Under the pieces are notes generated by a model that was given only the letters and a program-made list of their open reading frames with translations, searched no databases and had not been told where the DNA came from. 64,000 nucleotides of DNA. It comes from Terrimonas rubra. Lineage in GTDB: Bacteria; Bacteroidota; Bacteroidia; Chitinophagales; Chitinophagaceae. The DNA lies in the NCBI RefSeq assembly GCF_042686025.1, contig NZ_JBHUOZ010000001.1, positions 1,116,001 to 1,180,000 of the forward strand. The letters are read 5' to 3'. The position numbers and the translations under genes were made by a program. Positions 44,594 through 53,640 of this stretch are shown piece by piece (position 1 is the stretch's first letter; each line of letters starts with the position of its first letter).

Positions 44594-44657
44594 TCCCGCT
44601 GTCCGCTGTACCAGCCGCCGTTGCACAGGCGTCCGGTGCCGCTTCCATCGGGCAGCC
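44594..44657 (+). repeat. Intergenic element copy sharing two exact blocks with 33297-33399
   Basis: TCCCGCTGTCCGCTGTAC (44594-44611) and a 23-bp block starting GGTGCCGCTTCCATCGGGCA (44635-44657), separated by 23 bp. Both blocks occur exactly on the minus strand of 33297-33370. Confidence 0.8.
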
Positions 44658-44702
44658 TCTCAGCATTTGTTCGCTTATCAGCAAAAAAACGCACCCTACC
44701 GT

Positions 44703-44710
44703 TATATTTG
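44703..44710 (+). promoter_or_regulatory. Possible -7 box of kdsB
   Basis: TATATTTG is an exact TAnnTTTG, 20 bp before the ATG. No -33 box at 19-21 bp; nearest TTTG is 33 bp upstream. Confidence 0.4.
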
Positions 44711-44729
44711 CAGTCAGTAATAAATAACT

Positions 44730-45473
44730 ATGACCAGTTCAGCAACCATTCCTGTAGCCGCCTTTATTCCGGCCCGTTATGCCGCCACCCGTTTCCCGGC
44801 CAAGCTTATGCAACCCCTGGGTAACAAAACGGTTATCAGGCATACTTACGATGCTACTGTGGCTACCGGGCTTTTTAATGAAGTAATTGTAGTAACGGAC
44901 AGCGATATTATTTATAATGAAATTGTCGATAATGGTGGTAAAGCCATCATGAGCCTGAAACCGCACGAAAGTGGCAGCGACCGTATAGCCGAGGCTGTGG
45001 CTGGTTTGGATGTAGAGGTGATTATTAATGTACAGGGCGATGAACCCTTTATACAAAAAGAGCCTTTGCAAAAACTTGTACAACTGTTTACCGACCCAAT
45101 GGTACAGGTGGGCTCCCTAATGCGGGTAATAAAAAGTTCCGAAGAATTGCAGGCAACCAGTGCGGTAAAGGTAGTGGTGAACAAACATAACGATGCGCTC
45201 TACTTCAGCCGCAATGTTATTCCCTATGTGGCCAATCCTGGTATTCCCGTTGATCATTATTTACATATTGGAGTATACGGTTATCGCAAACAAATACTGC
45301 TTGACTTTACCACCTGGCCCCCGGCATTACTGGAGCGGGTAGAAAAACTGGAACAACTCCGGTACCTGGAAAATGGTATAAAAATACGCATGGCCAAAGT
45401 AGATTTTATTAGTGTGGCCATTGATACCCCCGAAGACCTGGAACAGGCAAAACAAATGCTGGCGGAAAAATAA
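44730..45473 (+). CDS. kdsB: 3-deoxy-manno-octulosonate cytidylyltransferase (CMP-KDO synthetase)
   Basis: 247-residue nucleotidyltransferase that activates KDO as CMP-KDO for lipopolysaccharide inner core. The N-terminal motif FIPARYAATRFPAKLM (PARYAATRFPAK) binds CTP; HESGSDRIAEA and NVQGDEPFI carry the conserved SDRIAEA and QGDEP signatures. Length is normal. Single gene; no other kds gene in the window. Confidence 0.96.
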   Translation: MTSSATIPVAAFIPARYAATRFPAKLMQPLGNKTVIRHTYDATVATGLFNEVIVVTDSDIIYNEIVDNGGKAIMSLKPHESGSDRIAEAVAGLDVEVIINVQGDEPFIQKEPLQKLVQLFTDPMVQVGSLMRVIKSSEELQATSAVKVVVNKHNDALYFSRNVIPYVANPGIPVDHYLHIGVYGYRKQILLDFTTWPPALLERVEKLEQLRYLENGIKIRMAKVDFISVAIDTPEDLEQAKQMLAEK

Positions 45474-45668
45474 ACTGCCGGTCGCGGGTATTAGTGCCAT
45501 AAAAAATACAAGGGCCGGGGATAGCTGTAAAATGTAACTGATTGCAATGCTCCGGTGGCTAGCACAATCGTCATAAAATGTTTTTCATCCTGAAAAAAGC
45601 ATATTTATTGTGTTTTTTGATGATATGTATTAAATTGTTTTCCCTACTTTAGCATAACAATGTAACGA

Positions 45669-46301
45669 TTGCACAGAGAGAACTTACATAACCTTCAGGA
45701 GTTAAAAGCACTTCAGTTACGCTTGCAACATCACGATGAAGCCGCTTTCACACTCATTTACCAGTATTTGTATAAAAAACTGGTACAATTCTCATTTTCC
45801 CTTGTTCGTAGTAAAGAATTGGCCGAAGAAACCGTAGAAGATGTATTTGTGAAACTATGGGCAAAACGGGAAACGGCTTCACAAATTGATAACCTGGTGG
45901 TTTATTTATATGTAGCCGTTAAAAACGCCTCTTTAAATGCTATTTCCCAAAAAGCAAATGAACTGGTGAACGCCCCCTTTGATTTCCTGGAAACAGCCTC
46001 ACCTGTCATCACCACCGATCCTTACGACCTGATGATAACCGGCGAAATGATGGCCAAAATGAACCGTGTGATTGAAAACCTGCCACCCCGGTGCAAATTA
46101 ATTTTCAAACTGGTAAGGGAGGACGGGCTTAAATATAAAGAAGTAAGCGAGATACTGAATATCTCCATTAATACCATTGATGCCCAGATGGCCATAGCGG
46201 TAAAACGTATCTGCCAGGCGCTGGATGTTATTAAACCAGGTAAAACTGCCGGCTTTCCGGGCCTGGAAACCGATCTCCAAAAAAAAGTTAAAAAAAGTTA
46301 A
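45669..46301 (+). CDS. ECF RNA polymerase sigma factor (PUL 1)
   Basis: 210-residue sigma-70 family ECF factor of the Bacteroidota type paired with FecR. Region 2 includes FTLIYQYLYKKLVQFSFSLV and ETVEDVFVKLW; region 4 includes LPPRCKLIFKLVREDGLKYKEVSEILNISINTIDAQM (parts LPPRCKLIF and YKEVSEILNIS). Start appears to be TTG 45669, since no ATG gives a full region 2. It would drive transcription of the downstream SusC operon when released by FecR. Confidence 0.9.
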   Translation: MHRENLHNLQELKALQLRLQHHDEAAFTLIYQYLYKKLVQFSFSLVRSKELAEETVEDVFVKLWAKRETASQIDNLVVYLYVAVKNASLNAISQKANELVNAPFDFLETASPVITTDPYDLMITGEMMAKMNRVIENLPPRCKLIFKLVREDGLKYKEVSEILNISINTIDAQMAIAVKRICQALDVIKPGKTAGFPGLETDLQKKVKKS

Positions 46302-46358
46302 ATTTCTTTTAGTAGATAGAATTCAAATTGCTGTCCTATAGTATTAAGACTTGCCATT

Positions 46359-47471
46359 TTGAATATATCTGATACTATATGGGTGCTTATGTCCCGCAGT
46401 TTAAGCGGCGAAGCAACTTCTCAGGAAGAGAAGCAATTACATGATATACTACAACAAAACCCCGCGTTACAACAGGAATATGATGTGTTGGTGAGAATGT
46501 GGCACCAGAAAGAAGATGCCATAGATGATATTGAGGCACGTCAATCGGTAAAACAGATCATACATAAGGCAGGTGGAAAAAAATCGTCTTCCGTTATTCC
46601 TTTACCACCAGTGCGTAAGCCAAAAAGATACAGGTGGTTAGCTGCGGCTGCCATACTCCTACTGGTAGTAGCTGCGGTCTGGAGCCTGGTACCGGATAAA
46701 AAAATCAATGATCCTAACCTGGGTATATCCCACAAACAGGAGGTGGAGGGAGAAAGGTTATTCACCAAAAATGGTAACCGGTCCCGCTTTATTTTGCGAG
46801 ATGGTACTTCCGTTTGGCTGAATGTTGGCTCTTACTTGGAGTATATGAATGATTTTTCAGGTACAACACGGGAGGTAAAACTGGTGGGCGAAGGCTATTT
46901 TGATGTGGCCCATAAAAAAACACAGCCCTTTATTGTACATACAGATAATGTTCTGATCAGAGTATTAGGTACGGTATTTAATGTAAAATCATACCCCGAG
47001 GATAAAAACGTGGAAACCACCCTGTTCCAGGGAAGGGTAGAGGTAACCAATAATAACTTTAAAGACCGGATGCCTATTGCCATGGTGCCCAATCAAAAAC
47101 TGATAGTAGCTAAAAACGCAGCAAATGAAAGCAATTTACTGTCTACAATAGACAAGTCTACTATTGCCACTCCCCATAAGGGTACCATTATTGTCTCCAT
47201 CGATAGCGCAAAAAAAGAAACCGAAAGAATAGAAACCGCCTGGGTATACAGCCGTTTAGAGTTTAAAGATGAAGATTTTGAACAGCTGGCCCGTAAACTG
47301 GAAAGATGGTATAACGTAAAGATATTTTTTACCAATAACGAGGTAAAAAGTATGAAAGCAACAGGCTCTTTCGAAAAAGAAACTGTTGAAGAAGCGCTGG
47401 CCGGATTGAAGGCGGGCTTCGGCATTACCTATAAAATTGATAACAATGAGATATATATCGGACTACCTTAA
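46359..47471 (+). CDS. FecR-type anti-sigma factor (PUL 1)
   Basis: 370 residues. The N-terminal anti-sigma part (LMSRSLSGEATSQEEKQLHDIL) is cytoplasmic, one membrane helix lies at about residues 91-109 (WLAAAAILLLVVAAVWSLV, part LLLVVAAVWSL), then the periplasmic FecR domain (RDGTSVWLNVGSYLEY, EGYFDVAHKKTQPFIV, VLGTVFNVKSYPED) and a STN-like C-terminal part (LARKLERWYNVKI). It relays the SusC signal to the sigma factor. Start TTG 46359 is preferred; ATG 46389 is an alternative. Confidence 0.92.
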   Translation: MNISDTIWVLMSRSLSGEATSQEEKQLHDILQQNPALQQEYDVLVRMWHQKEDAIDDIEARQSVKQIIHKAGGKKSSSVIPLPPVRKPKRYRWLAAAAILLLVVAAVWSLVPDKKINDPNLGISHKQEVEGERLFTKNGNRSRFILRDGTSVWLNVGSYLEYMNDFSGTTREVKLVGEGYFDVAHKKTQPFIVHTDNVLIRVLGTVFNVKSYPEDKNVETTLFQGRVEVTNNNFKDRMPIAMVPNQKLIVAKNAANESNLLSTIDKSTIATPHKGTIIVSIDSAKKETERIETAWVYSRLEFKDEDFEQLARKLERWYNVKIFFTNNEVKSMKATGSFEKETVEEALAGLKAGFGITYKIDNNEIYIGLP

Positions 47472-47497
47472 AACAGCCCCCGGTTAGTATACAAAAA

Positions 47498-47525
47498 AAC
47501 GGAGAATGTTGGCGCATTCCCCGTT
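47498..47525 (+). promoter_or_regulatory. Hairpin in susC leader (PUL 1)
   Basis: AACGG-A-GAATG pairs with CATTC-C-CCGTT around hexaloop TTGGCG, with one A.C mismatch. It follows an A run and ends 77 bp before the susC ATG. A hairpin of the same design lies before the second susC. Confidence 0.55.
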
Positions 47526-47601
47526 ATAAGCGTACTAAGACGGCTAAACAAAAAGAACAACCTGACCAGTTGGATTGCTTAACCCTTAATTTTTTAAATG
47601 T

Positions 47602-50600
47602 ATGAAAAGTTTCTTAACGGTTAAAATAAAACCGTTTCAATCAAATGTGCTGCTTGCTATGAAACTGACTGCTGCTTTTTTCTTACTTTTTACGGTGCAT
47701 GTGTCGGCCAATGGCTTTGGGCAATCAAAGATCACGCTCAAGGCAAAACGGGCCGAAATGACGACTGTTTTGCAGAATATCGAAAAACAGACACAATACC
47801 GCTTTCTGTACAATAGTCAGTTACAGGAACTCCGTTTACGTAAAGTGAACATTGATGTTAACCAGGCTTCTTTAAAAGATGTACTGAGCATCATGTTTTT
47901 CCGTACCAATTTACAATACCAGGTAATGGGTAACAACCTGATTGTAATTAAAGAAATGGGCGATGTTCGTCCGCCCGACGTTATTGTAAAGGGTAAGGTT
48001 TTAGGCGAAGGCGCCCTGCCTTTATCCGGCGCTTCTGTGCAGGTAAAAGGAACTACCCTCGGAACTACCACAGACGGCAATGGTAATTTCTCGCTTTCGG
48101 TACCCAATAATAATGTAACGCTTATTGTTAGTTCTGTTGGCTATGCTGAACAGGAGGTTGCTTTAGGCGGTAAAAATGAAGTTACCGTAACATTGGTTTC
48201 ATCCACCAAAGAGATGGACCAGGTGGTGGTAATAGGTTATGGTACCGCCCAGAAAAGAGACCTTACCGGTTCCATTGTGAAGGTTGGCGGTGAAGAAGTG
48301 GCTGATAAACCCAACGTAAACCCCATCGCTTCTTTACAGGGTAAGGTAGCAGGGTTAAGTGTAACGCCTTCTGCCGGCATTGGTAAAGCACCCGATATCC
48401 GTATCCGTGGTACAAACAGTATTGGTGATGAAGCCGTACGCCCGGTATATATTGTGGATGGTATTTTAAATGATAATATTGACTTTATCAATCCTAATGA
48501 TATTGAGTCAATGGAAATACTGAAAGACCCTTCTTCTTTGGCCATTTTTGGTGTACGGGGTGCTGCAGGTGCCATTGCTATCACCACTAAAAAGGCCAAA
48601 GCGGGACAGGTAATTGTAAACTTAAATTCCAGCATTGGTGTTAAAAGACTGGTTGATAAAATTGATGTACTGACCAATGGCGAAGATTTTAAAATGTTAT
48701 ACCAGGAAGAGAATAACAATATCGGCGTAACTACTCCGGGTTTTGATTTTACTAACTGGACTTCAAATACAGACTGGATCAAGGCCGTAACACAAAATGG
48801 TGTTTTTAATAACAATAACCTGAGTATTAATGCCAGCAACGAAAAGAACAGGTTTTACATGGGCCTGGGTTATATAAATGAAGAGGGTATTGTTATTCAC
48901 GAAAAACTAAAAAAATACCTGATTAACTTAAGCAATGAATATAAGCTGACTAAAGATATTAAGATCGGCTTTACTTTTAACACTGCTTACACCCAGGCGC
49001 CAAATGACGGTACCAATACACTGGAAAATGCCAGGAGAATTGCACCGAATGTAAGTGCCGGTACTACACCCTATACCATGAATCTTTATGGAACAGAGCA
49101 GGTATATAACCTGTATTCTGCACTTCCTTCTATTCAAAACACTTTACAAAATCCGTTGGTTACCAGAGAAAACACCTGGGATAAATTCATTGGTCGTGAA
49201 CAACGTTTTGTAGGAAGCATTTATGGTGAGGTTAACTTTTTAAAAGATTTTAACTTCCGTATGGCGCTTTATGGTGACCAAAGTTACCTGGAAAGCAGAA
49301 CGTATAACCCGTTATACGGTGCATACGATCCGGATGCAGGCGCCGGCTTTTTAGTAAACCGGTATACGTCGGTATCCCAGTCTGAACAACGCTGGACCAA
49401 GTACCAGTCAGACTTCCTGTTAAACTATAAGAAAAGACTGGGTGATCATAATCTCCAGGCTACTGCCGGCTGGACAACATACTCACGTGCTTACAGAAGT
49501 ACCAGCGGACGTGTTGAACAAAAAGACGGACAACCCGCTATTCCGGATGACAAACGTTTTTGGTACCTGAATAACAAGTTTACTGATATAGCCAATGCTA
49601 CAGGAAACTCTGCACAAACAGAAGCAAATACCCTTTCTTTCCTGTTACGTGGTATTTACAACTTTGCCAATAAATATTACCTGAACGCTACCTTCAGAAG
49701 GGATGGCTCCTCACTGATCTATAATCCTGACCAGCGCTGGCAAAACTTCTGGGCAGTAGGTGCCGGATGGGAAATAAGCAAAGAAGGGTTTATGCAGGAT
49801 ATTTCCGTTATCAACTACCTTAAATTAAAAGGTTCGATCGGGGTATTAGGTAGCCAGAATACTTATGGTGTTAGTTATCCTTATTTCCCTACTTTCTCTT
49901 CCGGTAATACTGCTGTATTTGGCAGTAGTGTATACCCTGCTTATGTAAATGACTATGAGCCTGATCCAAACCTGCGCTGGGAAACAGTGCATGGAAGAGA
50001 GATAGGCCTGGAATTTGGCTTGTTAAATAACAGAGTAACAGGTGAAATAAACTATTACAATAAGTTAACCAAGGACATGCTGTCCTTCTTACAAAACGGG
50101 CCTAGCCGTACTTTAGGTAATTTTGGCTCTATTTCTAACCAGGGTATCGAGTTATCATTAAACTATAATGGTACACTTTCTAAAGACCTTACCTATACCG
50201 TAAGCGGTAACCTTACCAGCTTTAAAAATAAAGTGAAAAAATTCGGCACCTTCCTGCCGGCCGGTGAAAGCACACCTAATCAAACACAGGTAGGCTATCC
50301 TATTGGTTATTTTTATGGTTATATCGTAGATGGCCTTTACCAAAGCTATGCCGATAAAATTGGATCTCCCATTGTTGTAGGTTATGAGTATGGTCCCGGC
50401 GACCTGAAATACAGGGATATCAATGGTGATGGTTATATCAATACGGATGACCGCACCATTATTGGTAACCCTACTCCCGATTTTATTTATGGCATGTCTT
50501 TATCGGTTAAATACAAAGCACTTGATTTTGGTGTAGACTTACAAGGTTCCTATGGCGGCGAGGTATATCGTGTATGGGGCTCTTCAGAGTTGCCTTATTC

Positions 50601-50961
50601 AAGATATAACTATCCTTCTTTTAAATTAGACAGGTGGCATGGAGAAGGTACTTCAAACTGGGTACCACGACTGGGCGACAAGTTTGCTATCAACCGTTTG
50701 CCTTCCACATTTGGTATTGAAGATGGCAGCTATCTGCGTATCAGGAATATCCAGATCGGATATAATATCCCGACCAACGTTTTAACTAAAGCCCGTATAA
50801 AAAGCTTCCGTGTTTTTGCCAATGTACAAAACCTGAAAACTTTCAAACGTAACTCGGGGTATGCTCCTGAGTTTGGCGGATCACCTACTTCTTTTGGTGT
50901 GGATTGGGGTAACGGACCAATACCCGTTATATATACTGGTGGTATAAACATTAATTTTTAA
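47602..50961 (+). CDS. SusC-type TonB-dependent receptor with STN domain (PUL 1)
   Basis: 1119-residue outer-membrane glycan importer. Order: signal peptide (ending SANGFGQ), STN domain (about 50-115; ITLKAKRAEMTTVLQNIEKQ, parts KAKRAEM and LQNIEKQ), carboxypeptidase-like beta domain (VKGKVLGEGALPLSG), TonB box or linker, plug (VVIGYGTAQKRDLTGSI, VYIVDGI, DPSSLAIFGVRGAAG) and the barrel to the terminal GGININF. The STN domain predicts signalling to the adjacent FecR. Followed 19 bp later by susD. Confidence 0.95.
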   Translation: MKSFLTVKIKPFQSNVLLAMKLTAAFFLLFTVHVSANGFGQSKITLKAKRAEMTTVLQNIEKQTQYRFLYNSQLQELRLRKVNIDVNQASLKDVLSIMFFRTNLQYQVMGNNLIVIKEMGDVRPPDVIVKGKVLGEGALPLSGASVQVKGTTLGTTTDGNGNFSLSVPNNNVTLIVSSVGYAEQEVALGGKNEVTVTLVSSTKEMDQVVVIGYGTAQKRDLTGSIVKVGGEEVADKPNVNPIASLQGKVAGLSVTPSAGIGKAPDIRIRGTNSIGDEAVRPVYIVDGILNDNIDFINPNDIESMEILKDPSSLAIFGVRGAAGAIAITTKKAKAGQVIVNLNSSIGVKRLVDKIDVLTNGEDFKMLYQEENNNIGVTTPGFDFTNWTSNTDWIKAVTQNGVFNNNNLSINASNEKNRFYMGLGYINEEGIVIHEKLKKYLINLSNEYKLTKDIKIGFTFNTAYTQAPNDGTNTLENARRIAPNVSAGTTPYTMNLYGTEQVYNLYSALPSIQNTLQNPLVTRENTWDKFIGREQRFVGSIYGEVNFLKDFNFRMALYGDQSYLESRTYNPLYGAYDPDAGAGFLVNRYTSVSQSEQRWTKYQSDFLLNYKKRLGDHNLQATAGWTTYSRAYRSTSGRVEQKDGQPAIPDDKRFWYLNNKFTDIANATGNSAQTEANTLSFLLRGIYNFANKYYLNATFRRDGSSLIYNPDQRWQNFWAVGAGWEISKEGFMQDISVINYLKLKGSIGVLGSQNTYGVSYPYFPTFSSGNTAVFGSSVYPAYVNDYEPDPNLRWETVHGREIGLEFGLLNNRVTGEINYYNKLTKDMLSFLQNGPSRTLGNFGSISNQGIELSLNYNGTLSKDLTYTVSGNLTSFKNKVKKFGTFLPAGESTPNQTQVGYPIGYFYGYIVDGLYQSYADKIGSPIVVGYEYGPGDLKYRDINGDGYINTDDRTIIGNPTPDFIYGMSLSVKYKALDFGVDLQGSYGGEVYRVWGSSELPYSRYNYPSFKLDRWHGEGTSNWVPRLGDKFAINRLPSTFGIEDGSYLRIRNIQIGYNIPTNVLTKARIKSFRVFANVQNLKTFKRNSGYAPEFGGSPTSFGVDWGNGPIPVIYTGGININF

Positions 50962-50980
50962 TTCAGTAAAAGTATTTTAT

Positions 50981-52516
50981 ATGAAAAGAATAATATTTGG
51001 AGTTCTTGCACTTGCCATGTTAATGGTAAGCCTGCAGAGCTGTAAAAAGTTTCTTGATAAAAAACCCCTGGAAGCAACTTTGGATGATATAAAACAGGGT
51101 GGTTTGGAAGGTTTGGTATTTGGTCTTTATGGCGGCTTACGTAACCCCGATGTTGGTGGTGCTGCCTGGGGACATATTCCCTGGCTGGCTATTCACAGCT
51201 TCCGCGATGACGATTATATTAAAGGTAGCAGTGAGTCGGATGGTGCTGACTGGGCGGTTATTTATGATCAGTTTCAGTACTCAAAAGATCACTGGAGCAC
51301 CAATACTTATTACGAACGTAAATATGTAATGGTGAACCTGGCTAATACCGTTTTATATACAGCGGACTCCTTAAAACTTGATGATCCCGCTTCAAGGGTA
51401 AATATTGCAGAAGCAAGATTTGTAAGGGCGCTTACTTATTTTGACCTTGTAAGAACTTACGGCGAGGTACGAAAAGTTACTGTGCCCATCCGTAATGCAG
51501 ACCAGGTGAACAGGATGCCTAAATCTACTGTACAGGATATTTATACCTTAATTGATGAAGACCTTACCTATGCCGAGCAGCATTTGCCCATTAACTGGAA
51601 TAGCGCTACCGGTACAAGTCTTTACCCAGGAAGATTAACCATGGGTGCGGCAAAATCTTTACATGCAAAAACTTTGCTGTATCGTCAAAGATGGGGTGAT
51701 GCCTTAACGTTACTGGAACAGGTAATTACATCAGGCCAGTATTCCCTGGAGTCTAACTATTCCAGGGTGTTCCAGACAGCCGGCGAAAACGGCCCTGAGT
51801 CTATTTTTGAGATCCAGGCTTACAAAGGCGATGGAGGCAGACCCGATTTTTATGGCTTCTTTGCAACAGCACAGGGCGTAAGAGGTTCTGATGCATCCGG
51901 ATGGAACATGGGCTGGGGATGGAACACGCCTACAGTTAACTTAGTTAATGCCTATGAAGCCAATGACCCGAGGTTAAAAAGAACGATCCTGTTTTCCGGT
52001 CAATCAGATGATCCGCAGTATGGTGGCTATGGCCGTACTTTACCTGCTTACCCTGCCGTACTTCCACGTCCTTACTGGAATAAAAAAGTGTATGCTGATC
52101 CGGCCGAACAGGCCCGTACCAATGACCCTAATGGTAATGGCGCATACAATCAGCGTATTATTCGTTATGCGGATGTATTGTTAATGGCTGCTGAAGCGGC
52201 CAATGAAGCGGATAACGGGCCAAGGGCCGAAACCTTACTGGAGATGATAAGAGCCAGGGCCAGGGAAGGTCAGGCAGGTGTATTACCCAAAGTGGTTTTT
52301 GTAAATAAGGCACAGATGAGAACTGCTATTAAACATGAAAGACGTATTGAGCTGGCTGGTGAGGGAGAAAGGTTCTTTGACCTGGTTCGCTGGGGTGATG
52401 CCGTTTCAGTACTGGGAGCTGCAGGCTATCAAAACCGTAACAGGTATATGCCACTGCCACAACAGATAATTGACCAGTCACAGGGTGCATTGTTACAAAA
52501 TCCTGAATATCCGTAA
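50981..52516 (+). CDS. SusD/RagB-type glycan-binding lipoprotein (PUL 1)
   Basis: 511-residue lipoprotein that caps SusC and captures glycans. Lipobox LQSC near residue 21, followed by KKFLDKKPLEATLDD. Typical SusD helical parts: AEARFVRALTYFDLVRTYG, GAAKSLHAKTLLY, and the C-terminal IKHERRIELAGEGERFFDLVRWGDA with the usual ending. Normal length. Between susC and the LamG lipoprotein. Confidence 0.95.
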   Translation: MKRIIFGVLALAMLMVSLQSCKKFLDKKPLEATLDDIKQGGLEGLVFGLYGGLRNPDVGGAAWGHIPWLAIHSFRDDDYIKGSSESDGADWAVIYDQFQYSKDHWSTNTYYERKYVMVNLANTVLYTADSLKLDDPASRVNIAEARFVRALTYFDLVRTYGEVRKVTVPIRNADQVNRMPKSTVQDIYTLIDEDLTYAEQHLPINWNSATGTSLYPGRLTMGAAKSLHAKTLLYRQRWGDALTLLEQVITSGQYSLESNYSRVFQTAGENGPESIFEIQAYKGDGGRPDFYGFFATAQGVRGSDASGWNMGWGWNTPTVNLVNAYEANDPRLKRTILFSGQSDDPQYGGYGRTLPAYPAVLPRPYWNKKVYADPAEQARTNDPNGNGAYNQRIIRYADVLLMAAEAANEADNGPRAETLLEMIRARAREGQAGVLPKVVFVNKAQMRTAIKHERRIELAGEGERFFDLVRWGDAVSVLGAAGYQNRNRYMPLPQQIIDQSQGALLQNPEYP

Positions 52517-52569
52517 TAGATAATGAAAGCACCGTCACGATCAATTTCATGATTTAAACTTAAAAAAAA

Positions 52570-53430
52570 ATGAAAAATATATTAAACAAATTTTTCCCGG
52601 CTATCACCGTATCAGCTTTATTGCTTGCGGGATGCCAGAAAATGAGCAAACCCGACCTGGGCGAATATCCTGAAGACGCCAACCCTCCCGGTGGCCCTTT
52701 AAGCTTTTATGTTGCTTTTGACGGAACTACTGATAATAACCTTAAAAACGCGGTAGATAGCATCAGGGCTAATTATCCCAGTGATAATCCGTTGACCAGT
52801 GTAGATGGTATTAGCGGTAAAGCCATCAAAGGAGAAACGGCCAAATATGTAAAATACATAAAGCCTAACGATTGGGCCATTACTGCAAAAAGCTTTACTG
52901 TTTCTTCATGGTTTAAGAGAGATGGCCAGACCAAGAATAATGAGAATGGAAACGGCCCTGAATATATACTGAGCTTCAGAGCCGCGAATGATTACAACTG
53001 GTCAAACGGGAACTTCCTGTTTTTCCTGGAAGGTAATAATGCAGCCTGCGGAGTTAAACTTTATATTCAGTCAAAAAATGGCGATGGTTGGCTTACCTGG
53101 GAAGGCGGGCAAATGATTGCCGGTTTACTGGATAATAAATGGCATCATATAGCTGCTGTTTACAATGCACCCACCAGTACCATGACACTTTATATAGATG
53201 GAGTGGCAAATCCAAATACAAAAGTATGGGGTACCCATGGTGACCTGAACCTGGATGATGAAAAAATAGCAGAAGTAAGAATAGGCCGTGGCCCGAGAAA
53301 TGATAGCGAAGCTGATGGCGCCGCCGGCTGGTTACAAAGCTCTTTTAAAGGCGAGATTGACCAGGTAAGGTTATATAGTACAGCCTTAACGGCAGCAGAA
53401 GTACAAAGCCTGTTTGTTAATAAAAAATAA
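52570..53430 (+). CDS. LamG-like (concanavalin-fold) surface lipoprotein (PUL 1)
   Basis: 286 residues. Lipobox LAGC near residue 22. The mature part is a LamG/laminin-G-like jelly roll (residues about 45-285): KSFTVSSWFKRDG, WHHIAAVYNAPTSTMTLYIDGV, EVRIGRGPR and FKGEIDQVRLYSTALTAAEV. In place of SusE/F it is probably a surface glycan-binding protein. A strong terminator follows, so the first PUL transcript ends here. Confidence 0.88.
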   Translation: MKNILNKFFPAITVSALLLAGCQKMSKPDLGEYPEDANPPGGPLSFYVAFDGTTDNNLKNAVDSIRANYPSDNPLTSVDGISGKAIKGETAKYVKYIKPNDWAITAKSFTVSSWFKRDGQTKNNENGNGPEYILSFRAANDYNWSNGNFLFFLEGNNAACGVKLYIQSKNGDGWLTWEGGQMIAGLLDNKWHHIAAVYNAPTSTMTLYIDGVANPNTKVWGTHGDLNLDDEKIAEVRIGRGPRNDSEADGAAGWLQSSFKGEIDQVRLYSTALTAAEVQSLFVNKK

Positions 53431-53458
53431 TTGAGTTAAAAATAAACCGGTAAATAAG

Positions 53459-53490
53459 GGGCTGGACTAAGTTTAGTCCGGCCCTTTTTT
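53459..53490 (+). terminator. Rho-independent terminator after the LamG lipoprotein
   Basis: GGGCTGGACTAA (53459-53470) pairs with TTAGTCCGGCCC (53473-53484), one T.G pair, 2-base loop, then TTTTTT. It splits the PUL into a susCD part and a hydrolase part. Confidence 0.85.
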
Positions 53491-53640
53491 CTATATAATA
53501 AAAAGAACAGGGGCCTGTATTTTAATAACTGTCTAAAGGTTAATGGAGGCACTGCCGGCAGTATGACCTTTCTTCGTACTGTGTGGTTGAATGGTATGTA
53601 TGTTGAATAAATTTTGACGTTCCCTGTAAAAATAAAGCGC

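Larger units (their letters stand above)
44241..44729 (+). other. 489-bp gap between HNH gene and kdsB
   Basis: Contains a small inverted repeat TGACAA/TTGTCA (44283-44298) just upstream of the HNH gene, an AT-rich stretch, and then the intergenic element at 44594-44657. No gene. Confidence 0.55.

Noticed and set aside
48237..48839. 200-residue open frame antisense to susC
   Set aside because: It covers the SusC plug region with clear family motifs on the plus strand; the antisense peptide is low-complexity hydrophobic and unsupported.
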